Assembly: GCF_900104595.1 (NCBI RefSeq)
Contig: NZ_FNVY01000004.1
Coordinates: forward strand, 186,001-250,000
Reading direction: 5' to 3'
Length of the DNA stretch: 64,000 nt
Source of the DNA: Enterococcus timonensis
GTDB lineage: Bacteria; Bacillota; Bacilli; Lactobacillales; Enterococcaceae
Shown piece after piece: positions 7,610 through 14,792 of the stretch. A model generated the notes under the pieces. The model worked only from the letters and a program-made list of their open reading frames with translations. It searched no databases and was not told the origin of the DNA. How positions within the stretch are numbered: the stretch's first letter is position 1; each line of letters begins with the position of its first letter. Position numbers and translations under genes: made by a program.

Positions 7610-9718
7610 TTGGATAAAATAAAATCAACCTTAGCTAATTTTTGGCAAGGATTAAAACCGCGATTAAAAAAATTACATCAAAGTCGCAAACGGATTTGGA
7701 AAAAATATCATATTCATAAAATTTTTCTTTTAGTCATGCTGAGTTTGGTCTTAGTAACTAGTATTTATTTATTTTATTTAGCCAAACAAGCCAATGTGGC
7801 CACGTTAAAATCTGGTCTGCAGCAAGTTACTACCGTTTATGATAAAGATGAAGATTTGGCCGGTACTTTATACGGACAAAAAGGAAGCTACGTGGAACTG
7901 GATCAAATTTCAGAAAATATTCAAAAAACGGTGGTCGCCACCGAAGATCGAGATTTTTATCAACATCACGGCTACGATCTTAAAGGGATTGCCCGCGCCG
8001 GATTGAGCCTAATTACTAGTGGACACATTACCGGTGGTGGTTCGACGATTACCCAGCAGCTGGCTAAAAATGCTTATCTCACTCAAAAGCAAACATTTGA
8101 CCGGAAAGCTAAAGAATTATTTTTGGCCATTGAAATTGAAAAAAATTATTCTAAAGAAGATATTTTAACGATGTATTTGAACAATGCTTATTTTGCGAAC
8201 GGTGTTTGGGGTGTGGAAGATGCCAGCCAAAAATATTTTGGTAAATCCGCCGCCGAGGTTTCCATGGGAGAAGCGGCGTTATTAGTAGGGATGTTAAAAG
8301 GTCCGGGGATTTATAATCCCATCGACAATCCTAATAATGCTACTGATCGTCGGGCAACAGTATTAGGGGTTTTGGTTTCGCAAAATATCATCACCCAAGA
8401 TACCGCCACCCAAGAAGAAGCCATTCCTGTCGAAAGTTTACTCCATGACACGTATGCTGGCAGTGGTGCCGGTTATAAATATCCGTGGTTTTTCGATGAA
8501 GTCATTCGTGAGGCGGAAGAAAAATATGGTATTTCAGAAACTAATTTGCTTAATAAAGGCTATAAAATTTACACTTCACTAGGACAAAATATTCAAAGTG
8601 GGATGCAACAAACATTTGATAATGCCAATCTTTTTCCAGAAAATGCTACAGATGGCGAAATGGTTCAAGCTGGATCTGTAGCTATAAATCCTGCAACTGG
8701 CGGCGTCTTAGCGGTAGTTGGCGGGCGCAACGAACATGTTTTCTTAGGATTTAATCGCGCCACCATGGCGCAAGTGCCACCAGGTTCAACGATTAAACCA
8801 CTCGTTTCTTACACGCCAGCTTTAGAAGCCGGCTTTACGCCTGATGATCTTGTCCAAGATGAAAAACAAGATTATTATCCAGAAGGGAATAATTTAGGCG
8901 ATACTTATTCTGGTGAAATGCCCATGTATCAAGCGCTAGCTAATTCTACAAATATGCCAGCGGTTTGGTTATTACATGAAGTCGGACTAGATACTGGTTT
9001 TAAAAAAGCGCAAGACTTTGGTTTAAATTTAAAAGAAAGTGATCGATATTACGGGTTGGCATTAGGCGGACTTACTACCGGTGTTTCGCCAAAAACCATG
9101 GCGGCTGCTTACGGCGTTTTTGCCAACGACGGCGTTAGAATTGAACCATATTTTATTGAAAAAATAGTTGACTCAACCGGCGCAGTCGTAGCGACAGCCG
9201 ATCCAGAGACAAAACAAGTGACCACTAAAAAAGTTGCTGAAGAAATGACAAGCATGTTGCAAGGTGTTTTTTCTACAGGGACCGGCGTCAACGCGCAACC
9301 ATACGGCTACACGATGGCCGGAAAAACTGGTTCAACGGAAACAAGTTTTGGTCAAGGAACGAAAGATCAATGGCTCGTCGGCTACACGCCTGATTTAGTG
9401 ATTGCTTCTTGGATGGGCTTTGACAATTCTAGTACGGAACATTTTTTAACTACAACTAGTTCGCAAGGTTTGGCAAAAGTATTTAAAAGTGAAGCTGAAA
9501 ATATGTTGCCATATACTAATGAAACTGATTTTACTGTCGCTGATGCCAGTCAAAGTAATACTCAAGAGACGACTGAAGACGATGGACCAAGTCAATGGAA
9601 TGAATTTACAGATAAAGTAAAAGAAGGCGCCAGTTATTGGGGCGACAAGGTCAAAGAAGGACTAGATAGTGCTACTGAGTCGTTTTGGAATTTATGGGAT
9701 GGCGTTACGGGAAATTAA
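7610..9718 (+). CDS. pbp2A: Bifunctional class A penicillin-binding protein (PBP2A/PBP1A type)
   Basis: Polymerises glycan strands and cross-links peptides in peptidoglycan outside the membrane. It has 702 residues: a basic cytoplasmic head (1-37), one membrane anchor (about 38-58), a GT51 glycosyltransferase domain with EDRDFYQHHG (112-121) and GGSTITQQLAKN, and a transpeptidase domain with SxxK at S393-K396 (GSTIK), SxN at S446 (STN) and KTG at 572-574. A charged, low-complexity tail with two similar segments DKVKEGASYWG and DKVKEGLDSA ends the protein. The start is a TTG with AAAGGAGC upstream. In streptococci a pbp2A gene lies next to rpmG-secE-nusG; here three other genes sit between. 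The gene symbol is by family, not certain. Confidence 0.93.
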   Translation: MDKIKSTLANFWQGLKPRLKKLHQSRKRIWKKYHIHKIFLLVMLSLVLVTSIYLFYLAKQANVATLKSGLQQVTTVYDKDEDLAGTLYGQKGSYVELDQISENIQKTVVATEDRDFYQHHGYDLKGIARAGLSLITSGHITGGGSTITQQLAKNAYLTQKQTFDRKAKELFLAIEIEKNYSKEDILTMYLNNAYFANGVWGVEDASQKYFGKSAAEVSMGEAALLVGMLKGPGIYNPIDNPNNATDRRATVLGVLVSQNIITQDTATQEEAIPVESLLHDTYAGSGAGYKYPWFFDEVIREAEEKYGISETNLLNKGYKIYTSLGQNIQSGMQQTFDNANLFPENATDGEMVQAGSVAINPATGGVLAVVGGRNEHVFLGFNRATMAQVPPGSTIKPLVSYTPALEAGFTPDDLVQDEKQDYYPEGNNLGDTYSGEMPMYQALANSTNMPAVWLLHEVGLDTGFKKAQDFGLNLKESDRYYGLALGGLTTGVSPKTMAAAYGVFANDGVRIEPYFIEKIVDSTGAVVATADPETKQVTTKKVAEEMTSMLQGVFSTGTGVNAQPYGYTMAGKTGSTETSFGQGTKDQWLVGYTPDLVIASWMGFDNSSTEHFLTTTSSQGLAKVFKSEAENMLPYTNETDFTVADASQSNTQETTEDDGPSQWNEFTDKVKEGASYWGDKVKEGLDSATESFWNLWDGVTGN

Positions 9719-9751
9719 TGGTATAATTAAAAGAAAAAAAGGAGTGTTGAA

Positions 9752-10090
9752 ATGAATCTTTATGATACAGCCAATCAATTGGAACAAGAATTACGTCAAA
9801 CACCAGAATTTATCGCTTTAAAAAAAGCCCGGGAAGTTGTGGCGGAAAACGAAGAAAGCAAAAACTTATTTTCTGCTTTCCAACAAGTGCAAATGGAATT
9901 ACAAACTAAGCAACAAACTGGTGAAGAATTCACTGAAGAAGATATGAAAAAAGCACAAGAAACAGCTGAAAATGCCCAAGGAAATGAATTAATTAATGAT
10001 TTGATGGCTAAAGAACAAGCCTTCAGCCTAATCGTTAATGATTTAAACCGCATCATTATGACACCTGTTCGAGAACTTTACCAAGATTAA
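9752..10090 (+). CDS. yheA: YheA/YmcA-family (UPF0342) small helical protein
   Basis: A 112-residue, almost wholly helical, charged protein of the YlbF/YmcA/YheA superfamily. The length and the conserved pattern (an N-terminal NLYDTANQLEQELRQTPEF segment followed by paired helices) fit YheA/UPF0342. In Bacillus the related YlbF-YmcA-YaaT complex influences RNase Y and development; the precise job of YheA is not known to me. The gene follows pbp2A by 33 bases, but a -10 like TATAAT at 9722-9727 and AAAGGAG before the ATG suggest its own promoter. A strong terminator follows. Confidence 0.85.
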   Translation: MNLYDTANQLEQELRQTPEFIALKKAREVVAENEESKNLFSAFQQVQMELQTKQQTGEEFTEEDMKKAQETAENAQGNELINDLMAKEQAFSLIVNDLNRIIMTPVRELYQD

Positions 10091-10098
10091 ATAAAAAA

Positions 10099-10134
10099 AG
10101 ACCTGACGAAAAATTTTTCGTCAGGCCTTTTTTT
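10099..10134. terminator. Terminator between yheA and queT
   Basis: Arms ACCTGACGAAAAA and TTTTTCGTCAGGC with flanking A and T runs serve both convergent genes. Confidence 0.92.
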
Positions 10135-10136
10135 GC

Positions 10137-10628
10137 TTAAAATCTTTTTTGAAAATTAACTTTCTTATCTACCCAATACATAATTGGTGCTGAGATGGTC
10201 ATAATAATTGCTTCACTTAAAGCCGTAGTAGCAAATGTTGGCCAAAATGGCAATTCAGCTGTGATATTTAACATAATGGCAATTAAAAACATGCTGGCTG
10301 AAAATAAAAGCACATTGATCACTAGACGCGTCTTAACATTTTTTACGCGATCATGTAAAAAGCTCATGACAAGTAATGCTAGTAATGTTTGACCACCACC
10401 AAAAATCACATCCATAATTCCGTAGCCAAAAAAGATATTGAAAATAACACAACCAAGAACGACACCCCAAATAAGTTTCTTGTTAAAAACCACCAAATGG
10501 TTTAAACTTTCAGAAACCCGAAATTGAATTGCACCTGATGCAGGGGCGATGAAACATAGTGCCACGTATAAAGCAGCGATTAAACCATTAGCTACTAATA
10601 GACGCGTTTTACTTCCTGTATTTTGCAT
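10137..10628 (-). CDS. queT: QueT-family ECF transporter substrate-binding membrane protein (queuosine precursor uptake)
   Basis: A 163-residue integral membrane protein with five to six hydrophobic segments. It matches the QueT (COG4708) S-component family, which works with the shared ECF energising module to import queuosine precursors such as preQ1. Family features are the N-terminal LLVANGLIAALYVALCF segment, QFRVSESLNHLVVF and the FGYGIMDVIFGGGQTLLA loop. The ATG at 10628 follows AGGAGG by 9 bases; a longer upstream frame has no ribosome site. A good promoter and a small leader structure, described separately, precede it. Substrate is inferred from family and leader only. Confidence 0.85.
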   Translation of the reverse strand: MQNTGSKTRLLVANGLIAALYVALCFIAPASGAIQFRVSESLNHLVVFNKKLIWGVVLGCVIFNIFFGYGIMDVIFGGGQTLLALLVMSFLHDRVKNVKTRLVINVLLFSASMFLIAIMLNITAELPFWPTFATTALSEAIIMTISAPIMYWVDKKVNFQKRF

Positions 10629-10631
10629 AAA

Positions 10632-10677
10632 TGTATGCCTCCTAGTTTTGTTTACGCAGGATGGTAGATGAACTGCG
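10632..10677 (-). promoter_or_regulatory. Candidate divergent preQ1-I-type riboswitch in front of queT
   Basis: On the minus strand a 5-bp stem CGCAG/CTGCG encloses a 13-base loop (TTCATCTACCATC), followed by the A-rich tail TAAACAAAACTAGGAGG that ends in the ribosome site. Stem, loop size, tail and overlap with the Shine-Dalgarno copy the layout of small translational preQ1-I switches; the tail resembles TTAACAAAACAAGGGAGG as I remember it from Thermoanaerobacter. The loop does not match the core consensus (UUCnAGC..ACACC) well and the usual UAG-CUA pairing is missing. So this is either a divergent preQ1 element or another leader structure. Confidence 0.4.
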
Positions 10678-10700
10678 CGGCGATTTTTCGCACTTGTTCT

Positions 10701-10729
10701 ATTGTAATGGCCAATAGGGCGCCTGTCTA
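10701..10729 (-). promoter_or_regulatory. Promoter of queT
   Basis: On the minus strand a -35 TAGACA (10724-10729) and a -10 TACAAT (10701-10706) each match five of six consensus bases, with the ideal 17-base spacer. The predicted transcript has a leader of about 65-70 bases, just enough for the small structured element before the gene. Confidence 0.75.
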
Positions 10730-10800
10730 GGGGAAAATGCAAAAAAAATCTTTTGTCTGAAAAAACTCTCTGCTATAATATGTAAGAAAGGAAGTTAAAT

Positions 10801-11808
10801 ATGTCAATTCACTATCACTTTATTATAAATGAACACGCCGCTAGCGGCCGGGCTAAAAAAGTAGCCGAACAAATTTTAAATATTGCCAAAGACACTGTCA
10901 GCTATTCGACCCATTTTTCTCAGTATGCTGGTCATGTGTATGAAATTATTCAAGAATTATCCCCGCAATTACAAGTATTTAATGAGCATGCCCAAGAGGG
11001 AAATAATGAGGAAACTATAGAGGGAAATGAAAAGGAAACCAATGAGGAAAATGTTTTTCCACTATTAGTTATTATCGGTGGCGACGGGACGCTCCATGAG
11101 GTGATGAACGCTTTGTACCCGGATCATTTAAATATCCCAGTCGCTTATATTCCATCAGGATCAGGTAATGATTTTTCAAGAGGAATTGGCTTAACGCGTG
11201 ATCCTTTAAAAGCTTGGGCGCAAATTCAAAAAAATACCGCACCGAAAACAGTCAATCTTTTGACCTATCAAGAGGCGGTTTCTAATCGCTCTGGTGTTTT
11301 ATTGAATAATTTAGGAGTTGGACTAGATGCATCAATTGTCCATGCTACAAATGACAGCTCCTCAAAATCAGCGCTAAACAAATATCATTTGGGCAATCTA
11401 GCTTATATGGCCTCGATTTTAAAGCAACTTTTTGTCCAAAAAGGATTTCCTATTTTAACTGAAATCAATGGGGAAGCACATCATTTTAAAAAAGCTTTTT
11501 TATGTACAACCACGAACCATCCGTATTTTGGCGGCGGGGTAAAAATTGCGCCAACTGCCACGCCTTTTGAAAAAAACTTCGATGTGGTAATTGTTGAGCG
11601 CATCGCTTTAATTAGAATTGTTTGGTTAATTTTATTTTACTTAACGAGAGAAAAACAGTTTGAAAATAAACATTTCAATCACTATCAAACAAAATCCATG
11701 CGCTTAGTTTCCACTGTTCCTCAATATGCCCAATTAGATGGCGAAGTTTGGGAAAAACAAGCTTATGATTTTAATTTTGGCGTGACCGATGGACTGTTTT
11801 GGTTTTAA
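10801..11808 (+). CDS. Diacylglycerol/lipid kinase family protein (DagK/YegS/BmrU type)
   Basis: A soluble or membrane-associated lipid kinase of the DAGK catalytic family that would phosphorylate diacylglycerol or a related lipid. It has 335 residues. The nucleotide-binding motif GGDGTLHEV (around residue 97) and the following IPSGSGNDFSR are diagnostic. An acidic Asn/Glu insert (about residues 62-84: repeated NEE, EGNE, KETNEEN) splits the N-terminal half between SPQLQVFNE and the GGDGT strand and looks like a surface loop. The C-terminal part is the usual beta-sandwich (YAQLDGE). A -10 TATAAT at 10774-10779 and AAAGGAAG precede the ATG. Substrate unproven. Confidence 0.88.
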   Translation: MSIHYHFIINEHAASGRAKKVAEQILNIAKDTVSYSTHFSQYAGHVYEIIQELSPQLQVFNEHAQEGNNEETIEGNEKETNEENVFPLLVIIGGDGTLHEVMNALYPDHLNIPVAYIPSGSGNDFSRGIGLTRDPLKAWAQIQKNTAPKTVNLLTYQEAVSNRSGVLLNNLGVGLDASIVHATNDSSSKSALNKYHLGNLAYMASILKQLFVQKGFPILTEINGEAHHFKKAFLCTTTNHPYFGGGVKIAPTATPFEKNFDVVIVERIALIRIVWLILFYLTREKQFENKHFNHYQTKSMRLVSTVPQYAQLDGEVWEKQAYDFNFGVTDGLFWF

Positions 11809-11823
11809 AAAATCGGCTACAAA

Positions 11824-11882
11824 AAAAGGTGAATCCTCGGTATTGGAACAAGTCCAATTTCGAGGATTCACCTTTAATTTTT
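11824..11882. terminator. Bidirectional terminator between lipid kinase and CBS-protein genes
   Basis: Arms AAAGGTGAATCCTCG and CGAGGATTCACCTTT enclose an inner hairpin ATTGG/CCAAT. A run precedes and T run follows. The arms resemble those of the hairpin at 3462-3494. Confidence 0.92.
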
Positions 11883-12524
11883 TTATTCAGGATTTCTTAA
11901 ATCTTCCACTTCAATAATTTGAAAATGTTTCTTTTCTAAATGTTTGCGAATCGTTTCTAACGTATCTTCACCAACAGTAGGTGGCAAAGTAATCAAAGTC
12001 CGGCGATTCAACCCTTTTTGATCGACATCTAAAGTAATACAGTTAGCAATTTCGCTGTATTTGGCGATAATTTTAGCAATTTGTGCCAGGTCGCCGCGAT
12101 TTCCAGGAGAGGCAATCGTTAAGACATAACTTCCGGTATCAACATTCCAAGCATCAGAAAGCATGGACAAAAGTTTGGAGTGCGTCAAAATACCAAAGAA
12201 ATGATTTTCGTCATCAAGGACGGCGATGTAAGGCAATTCTTTAATCGTGAAAAATACTTTAAAGAACGATGTATCCAGATAAATAAATTTGGTGGCATTT
12301 TTCAGCAAATGGGTCACCGGCAAATTCATATCGCCGCCATTGGCTTTATGGCGATAAATGTGCATTTTATAAATATTTCCCCGGAAAATTTGACCGCTAG
12401 CATCAAGAATAGGCACGCAGCGGAATCCTGATTCTTCTAAAACTTCTAAGGCCACTTGTAAAGTTGCAGTTTCGTCAACTGTGGTCAACACCTGTTTTGA
12501 GGTGATAATGGATTTTAATATCAT
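11883..12524 (-). CDS. cbpA: CBS-domain protein, probable cyclic-di-AMP-binding protein CbpA
   Basis: A 213-residue cytoplasmic protein with two CBS motifs in the first 140 residues (SIITSKQVLTTVDETATLQ... and FIYLDTSFFKVFFTIKELPYIAVLDDENHFFGILT) and a C-terminal ACT-like region (YVLTIASPGNRGDLAQIAKIIAKYSEIANC). This CBS plus ACT layout and length fit CbpA (Lmo0553 in Listeria), a c-di-AMP-binding protein. Ligand binding is inferred from the family. It stands alone on the minus strand, with TTTGGAGGAAAGTC before the ATG, and shares a terminator with the lipid kinase gene. Confidence 0.75.
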   Translation of the reverse strand: MILKSIITSKQVLTTVDETATLQVALEVLEESGFRCVPILDASGQIFRGNIYKMHIYRHKANGGDMNLPVTHLLKNATKFIYLDTSFFKVFFTIKELPYIAVLDDENHFFGILTHSKLLSMLSDAWNVDTGSYVLTIASPGNRGDLAQIAKIIAKYSEIANCITLDVDQKGLNRRTLITLPPTVGEDTLETIRKHLEKKHFQIIEVEDLRNPE

Positions 12525-12637
12525 GACTTTCCTCCAAAATTCTCATTAATCTTTAGCTATATCTTAACATAGAAAAAATGAATTTGAAAATAGTTTTTAG
12601 AATTACTCGCCAATCCTATGAATTGACGGTTTGCTGC

Positions 12638-12672
12638 TTGACAGTTGTTCTAATAATTGATAGTCTTATGAT
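12638..12672 (+). promoter_or_regulatory. Promoter of the rpmG-secE unit
   Basis: A perfect -35 TTGACA (12638-12643) is followed at 17 bases by TAGTCT and at 23 bases by TATGAT. Neither -10 choice is ideal, so the exact start is uncertain. It lies about 25 to 50 bases before the rpmG start. Confidence 0.5.
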
Positions 12673-12696
12673 GAAGTAAAGTTTGTGGAGGTTAAT

Positions 12697-12849
12697 TTGG
12701 CAGCGAAAAAAGTAGCTTTAGCATGTTCCGTTTGTGGCTCAAGAAATTACACGAAATCCGTGTCAGAAGGCCATAAAAATGAACGTTTAACCATTAATAA
12801 GTTTTGTAAATATTGTCAAAAATACACTGAGCATAAAGAAACGAAATAA
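12697..12849 (+). CDS. rpmG: 50S ribosomal protein L33 (bL33), zinc-binding form
   Basis: A 50-residue large-subunit protein. The Cys pairs CSVC and CKYC form the four-cysteine zinc ribbon of the C+ type of L33. The protein begins [19 protein letters not shown] and ends HKETK. It starts with TTG at 12697, with GGAGGT eight bases before. It is followed after 11 bases by secE, the conserved rpmG-secE-nusG order. Bacillota often carry several rpmG copies that differ in the zinc site; the presence of another copy elsewhere cannot be seen. Confidence 0.95.
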   Translation: MAAKKVALACSVCGSRNYTKSVSEGHKNERLTINKFCKYCQKYTEHKETK

Positions 12850-12860
12850 GGAGTATCATT

Positions 12861-13055
12861 ATGGCAGAAAAAGAAAAAAAAGTTGGCTTTGTTAGAAGCG
12901 TCTTTAATGAAATGAAATTGGTCACTTGGCCTTCAAAAAAACAATTGCGCAAAGATACGTTAGTCGTAATTGAGTCTTCCATTATTTTTGCGGCGTTATT
13001 TGCTGTAATGGACTTTGGAATTTCTAAAGGAATTGGTCTTTTAATTAAGAAATAA
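12861..13055 (+). CDS. secE: Preprotein translocase subunit SecE
   Basis: A 64-residue subunit of the SecYEG channel with the normal short Gram-positive form. A charged N-terminal amphipathic segment (VRSVFNEMKLVTWPSKKQLRKDT, with the conserved TWPSKKQLRKDT) is followed by one membrane helix (about 31-55) and a short basic end. It has AAGGAG before the ATG. An intrinsic terminator follows at once, so nusG has its own promoter. Confidence 0.95.
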   Translation: MAEKEKKVGFVRSVFNEMKLVTWPSKKQLRKDTLVVIESSIIFAALFAVMDFGISKGIGLLIKK

Positions 13056-13069
13056 GGTAGCATTTGGGG

Positions 13070-13103
13070 TAAAACGCAAAATTTTTTTGCGTTTTATTTT
13101 TTT
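13070..13103 (+). terminator. Terminator after secE
   Basis: Arms AAAACGCAAA (13071-13080) and TTTGCGTTTT are followed by a T-rich run. The right arm overlaps the -35 of the nusG promoter. Confidence 0.85.
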
Positions 13104-13115
13104 CAGTGCTATAAT
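13087..13115 (+). promoter_or_regulatory. Promoter of nusG, with its -35 inside the secE terminator
   Basis: A perfect -10 TATAAT (13110-13115) is preceded at 17 bases by TTGCGT (13087-13092), which lies in the right arm of the terminator. This leaves a leader of about 58 bases before nusG. Confidence 0.65.
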
Positions 13116-13130
13116 TTGGTTGCACAAAAA

Positions 13131-13158
13131 CGTCGAGTACTCGAGGTTTTTTTATTTT
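13131..13158 (+). promoter_or_regulatory. Possible attenuator in the nusG leader
   Basis: A palindrome TCGAGTACTCGA (13133-13144) is followed by GG and a run of seven T, then TTATTTTT. As RNA it gives only a short weak stem (TCGA-GTAC-TCGA), so it may be a weak terminator, a pause site in the leader, or a protein site. Confidence 0.35.
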
Positions 13159-13179
13159 TGGAAAATTTTAGGAGGCATT

Positions 13180-13722
13180 ATGGAATCTTTAGAAAAACAA
13201 TGGTATGTGTTACATACTTACTCAGGTTATGAAAATAAAGTAAAAGCGAATATTGAATCACGGGCACACACGATGGGAATGGGCGATTACATTTACCGCG
13301 TGGTTGTTCCGGAAGAAACCGAAACTGAAACAAAAAATGATAAAGTAAAAGAAACGAAACGGAAAGTTTTCCCTGGTTATGTGTTAGTGGAAATGTTAAT
13401 GAGCGACGATTCTTGGTATGTGGTCCGCAATACACCTGGCGTTACCGGATTTGTGGGTTCTCACGGAGCCGGAAGTAAACCAGCACCTCTATTGCCAGAT
13501 GAAATCAACTCCATCTTGAAATCTCTTGGTATGTCCACCCGTACGACGGAATTAAAAGTTTCCTTAGGCGAAGTTGTGCAAATTATTGAAGGCGCCTTTT
13601 CAGGTCTTTCCGGTGAAATTACCGAAATCGATCACGATCGAGAAAAATTAATCGTCAATATTAGTATGTTTGGCCGTGATACACCAACCGAACTAGATTT
13701 TGACCAAGTCGATAAAATTTAA
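13180..13722 (+). CDS. nusG: Transcription termination/antitermination protein NusG
   Basis: A 180-residue RNA polymerase-associated factor that affects pausing and termination and links transcription to translation. The NGN domain covers about 1-115 (WYVLHTYSGYENKVK, PGYVLVEM, RNTPGVTGFVG) and the KOW domain about 125-180 (GEVVQIIEGAFSGLSGEI, FGRDTPTELDF). The start is the ATG at 13180 with AGGAGG before it; the frame extends further upstream but without a ribosome site. It follows rpmG-secE with its own promoter and a long-loop terminator behind it. Confidence 0.97.
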   Translation: MESLEKQWYVLHTYSGYENKVKANIESRAHTMGMGDYIYRVVVPEETETETKNDKVKETKRKVFPGYVLVEMLMSDDSWYVVRNTPGVTGFVGSHGAGSKPAPLLPDEINSILKSLGMSTRTTELKVSLGEVVQIIEGAFSGLSGEITEIDHDREKLIVNISMFGRDTPTELDFDQVDKI

Positions 13723-13728
13723 TAAAAT

Positions 13729-13812
13729 GAAAAACATCCGCCAACGAGCAAATTGTAAAAGTAAGAATAAACTTCTAAACTTTTGGGATTTGCTTAGTGC
13801 GGATGTTTTTTT
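13729..13812 (+). terminator. Long-loop terminator after nusG
   Basis: Arms AAAAACATCCGC (13730-13741) and GCGGATGTTTTT (13799-13810) form a perfect 12-bp stem with a T run, closed by a 57-base loop that may fold further. Confidence 0.75.
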
Positions 13813-13853
13813 ACTATGGAAATAGAAAGTAAAAAAGAAAGGAAAGTTCGCTG

Positions 13854-14738
13854 ATGAGAAAAATATTTTTTTGTTTGGGACTACTTTTAATTTTTTTAAC
13901 AGGCTGCCAATCAGGTGAAGAAGATACGGCGGGAAATCGGGAGACAGAAACCAGCACAAGTCAAACGAGTGTAGTCATTCCCAATTCAAATACGGAAAAC
14001 GAGACCTCGAATAGCATGTCAGAGGCATTTTCTACGCCAACTATTTTTATTCACGGTTATAGTGGGACAAAAGGATCATTTCAAGGCATGCTAGATCGAC
14101 TTGGAAATGTGGGAGCTCATTTTGCTGGTGTGATTGAAGTTGCAGCAGACGGCACGGTGAGTACGCAAGGGAATCTTGATTTAACTGGCAATCAAGATGT
14201 CTTGCAACTTTTATTTACTGATAATAAAAATAATGAGTGGAACCAAGCACAATGGTTAAAAAATACTTTGCAGTATCTCGGCATAACAAAAGTGAATTTG
14301 GTGGGGCATTCCATGGGGGGCGTTGACGGCTTGAGGTATTTACTCACCATGGCCGATCCTAATATCAAAGTGGAAAAATTTGTCAGCATCGGAGCGCCGT
14401 TTAATGAATTTGAAATTCAAAATACCGATGAAACCCTGGATTCGATTTTAGCAAATGGACCACAAAATCAAAGCGCGCGTTATACTGAATTTCAAGGATT
14501 GCTAGAAAATTTTCCGCAAAAGACTGATTGGCTGAATATTGTCGGTTGCCTAGATGAAGAAAATCCTAACGATGGCGATGGCACGGTGCCTTTAAACTCA
14601 GGCCTCGCGTTAACAAGTCGCGCCCAAGCGTTGCAACTGAATTATCAAAATGAAATCATTACTGGAAATAACGCCCAACACTCACAACTCCATGAAAATC
14701 TAGAAGTTGATCAATTAGTCGAAAATTTTTTGTGGTAA
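13854..14738 (+). CDS. Alpha/beta-hydrolase lipoprotein (DUF915-like cell-surface hydrolase)
   Basis: A 294-residue exported lipoprotein: basic start, hydrophobic stretch and lipobox LTGC with the lipid-bearing Cys at about 18, then a Ser/Thr/Glu-rich linker to about residue 60. The hydrolase domain shows IFIHGYSGTKGSF (oxyanion region), the nucleophile elbow GHSMGG, an acidic residue in DGDGTVPL, and a C-terminal His in QHSQLHEN. This fits the DUF915 group of Bacillota surface hydrolases, whose substrate (lipid or ester) I cannot name. GAAAGGAAAG precedes the ATG. It is followed by the MerR-type promoter region with no clear terminator. Confidence 0.85.
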   Translation: MRKIFFCLGLLLIFLTGCQSGEEDTAGNRETETSTSQTSVVIPNSNTENETSNSMSEAFSTPTIFIHGYSGTKGSFQGMLDRLGNVGAHFAGVIEVAADGTVSTQGNLDLTGNQDVLQLLFTDNKNNEWNQAQWLKNTLQYLGITKVNLVGHSMGGVDGLRYLLTMADPNIKVEKFVSIGAPFNEFEIQNTDETLDSILANGPQNQSARYTEFQGLLENFPQKTDWLNIVGCLDEENPNDGDGTVPLNSGLALTSRAQALQLNYQNEIITGNNAQHSQLHENLEVDQLVENFLW

Positions 14739-14741
14739 CAC

Positions 14742-14772
14742 TTGACCTTGACGCAACGTCAAGGTGTACTCT
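14742..14772 (+). promoter_or_regulatory. MerR-type promoter with 19-bp spacer and palindromic operator
   Basis: The -35 is TTGACC (14742-14747) and the -10 TACTCT (14767-14772), separated by 19 bases, the stretched spacing typical of MerR-family targets. The spacer is filled by a perfect inverted repeat, arms ACCTTGACG and CGTCAAGGT around CAA (14745-14765). It lies directly before the MerR/TipAS gene, so autoregulation is likely. The repeat could also terminate the upstream gene, but the T run is poor. Confidence 0.8.
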
Positions 14773-14792
14773 TTTGAATAAGGAGGGGAAAT

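Noticed and set aside
10632-10677. preQ1-II riboswitch before queT
   Set aside because: The leader is too short and the larger stem and downstream pseudoknot core expected for preQ1-II are absent; only a preQ1-I-like layout is arguable.
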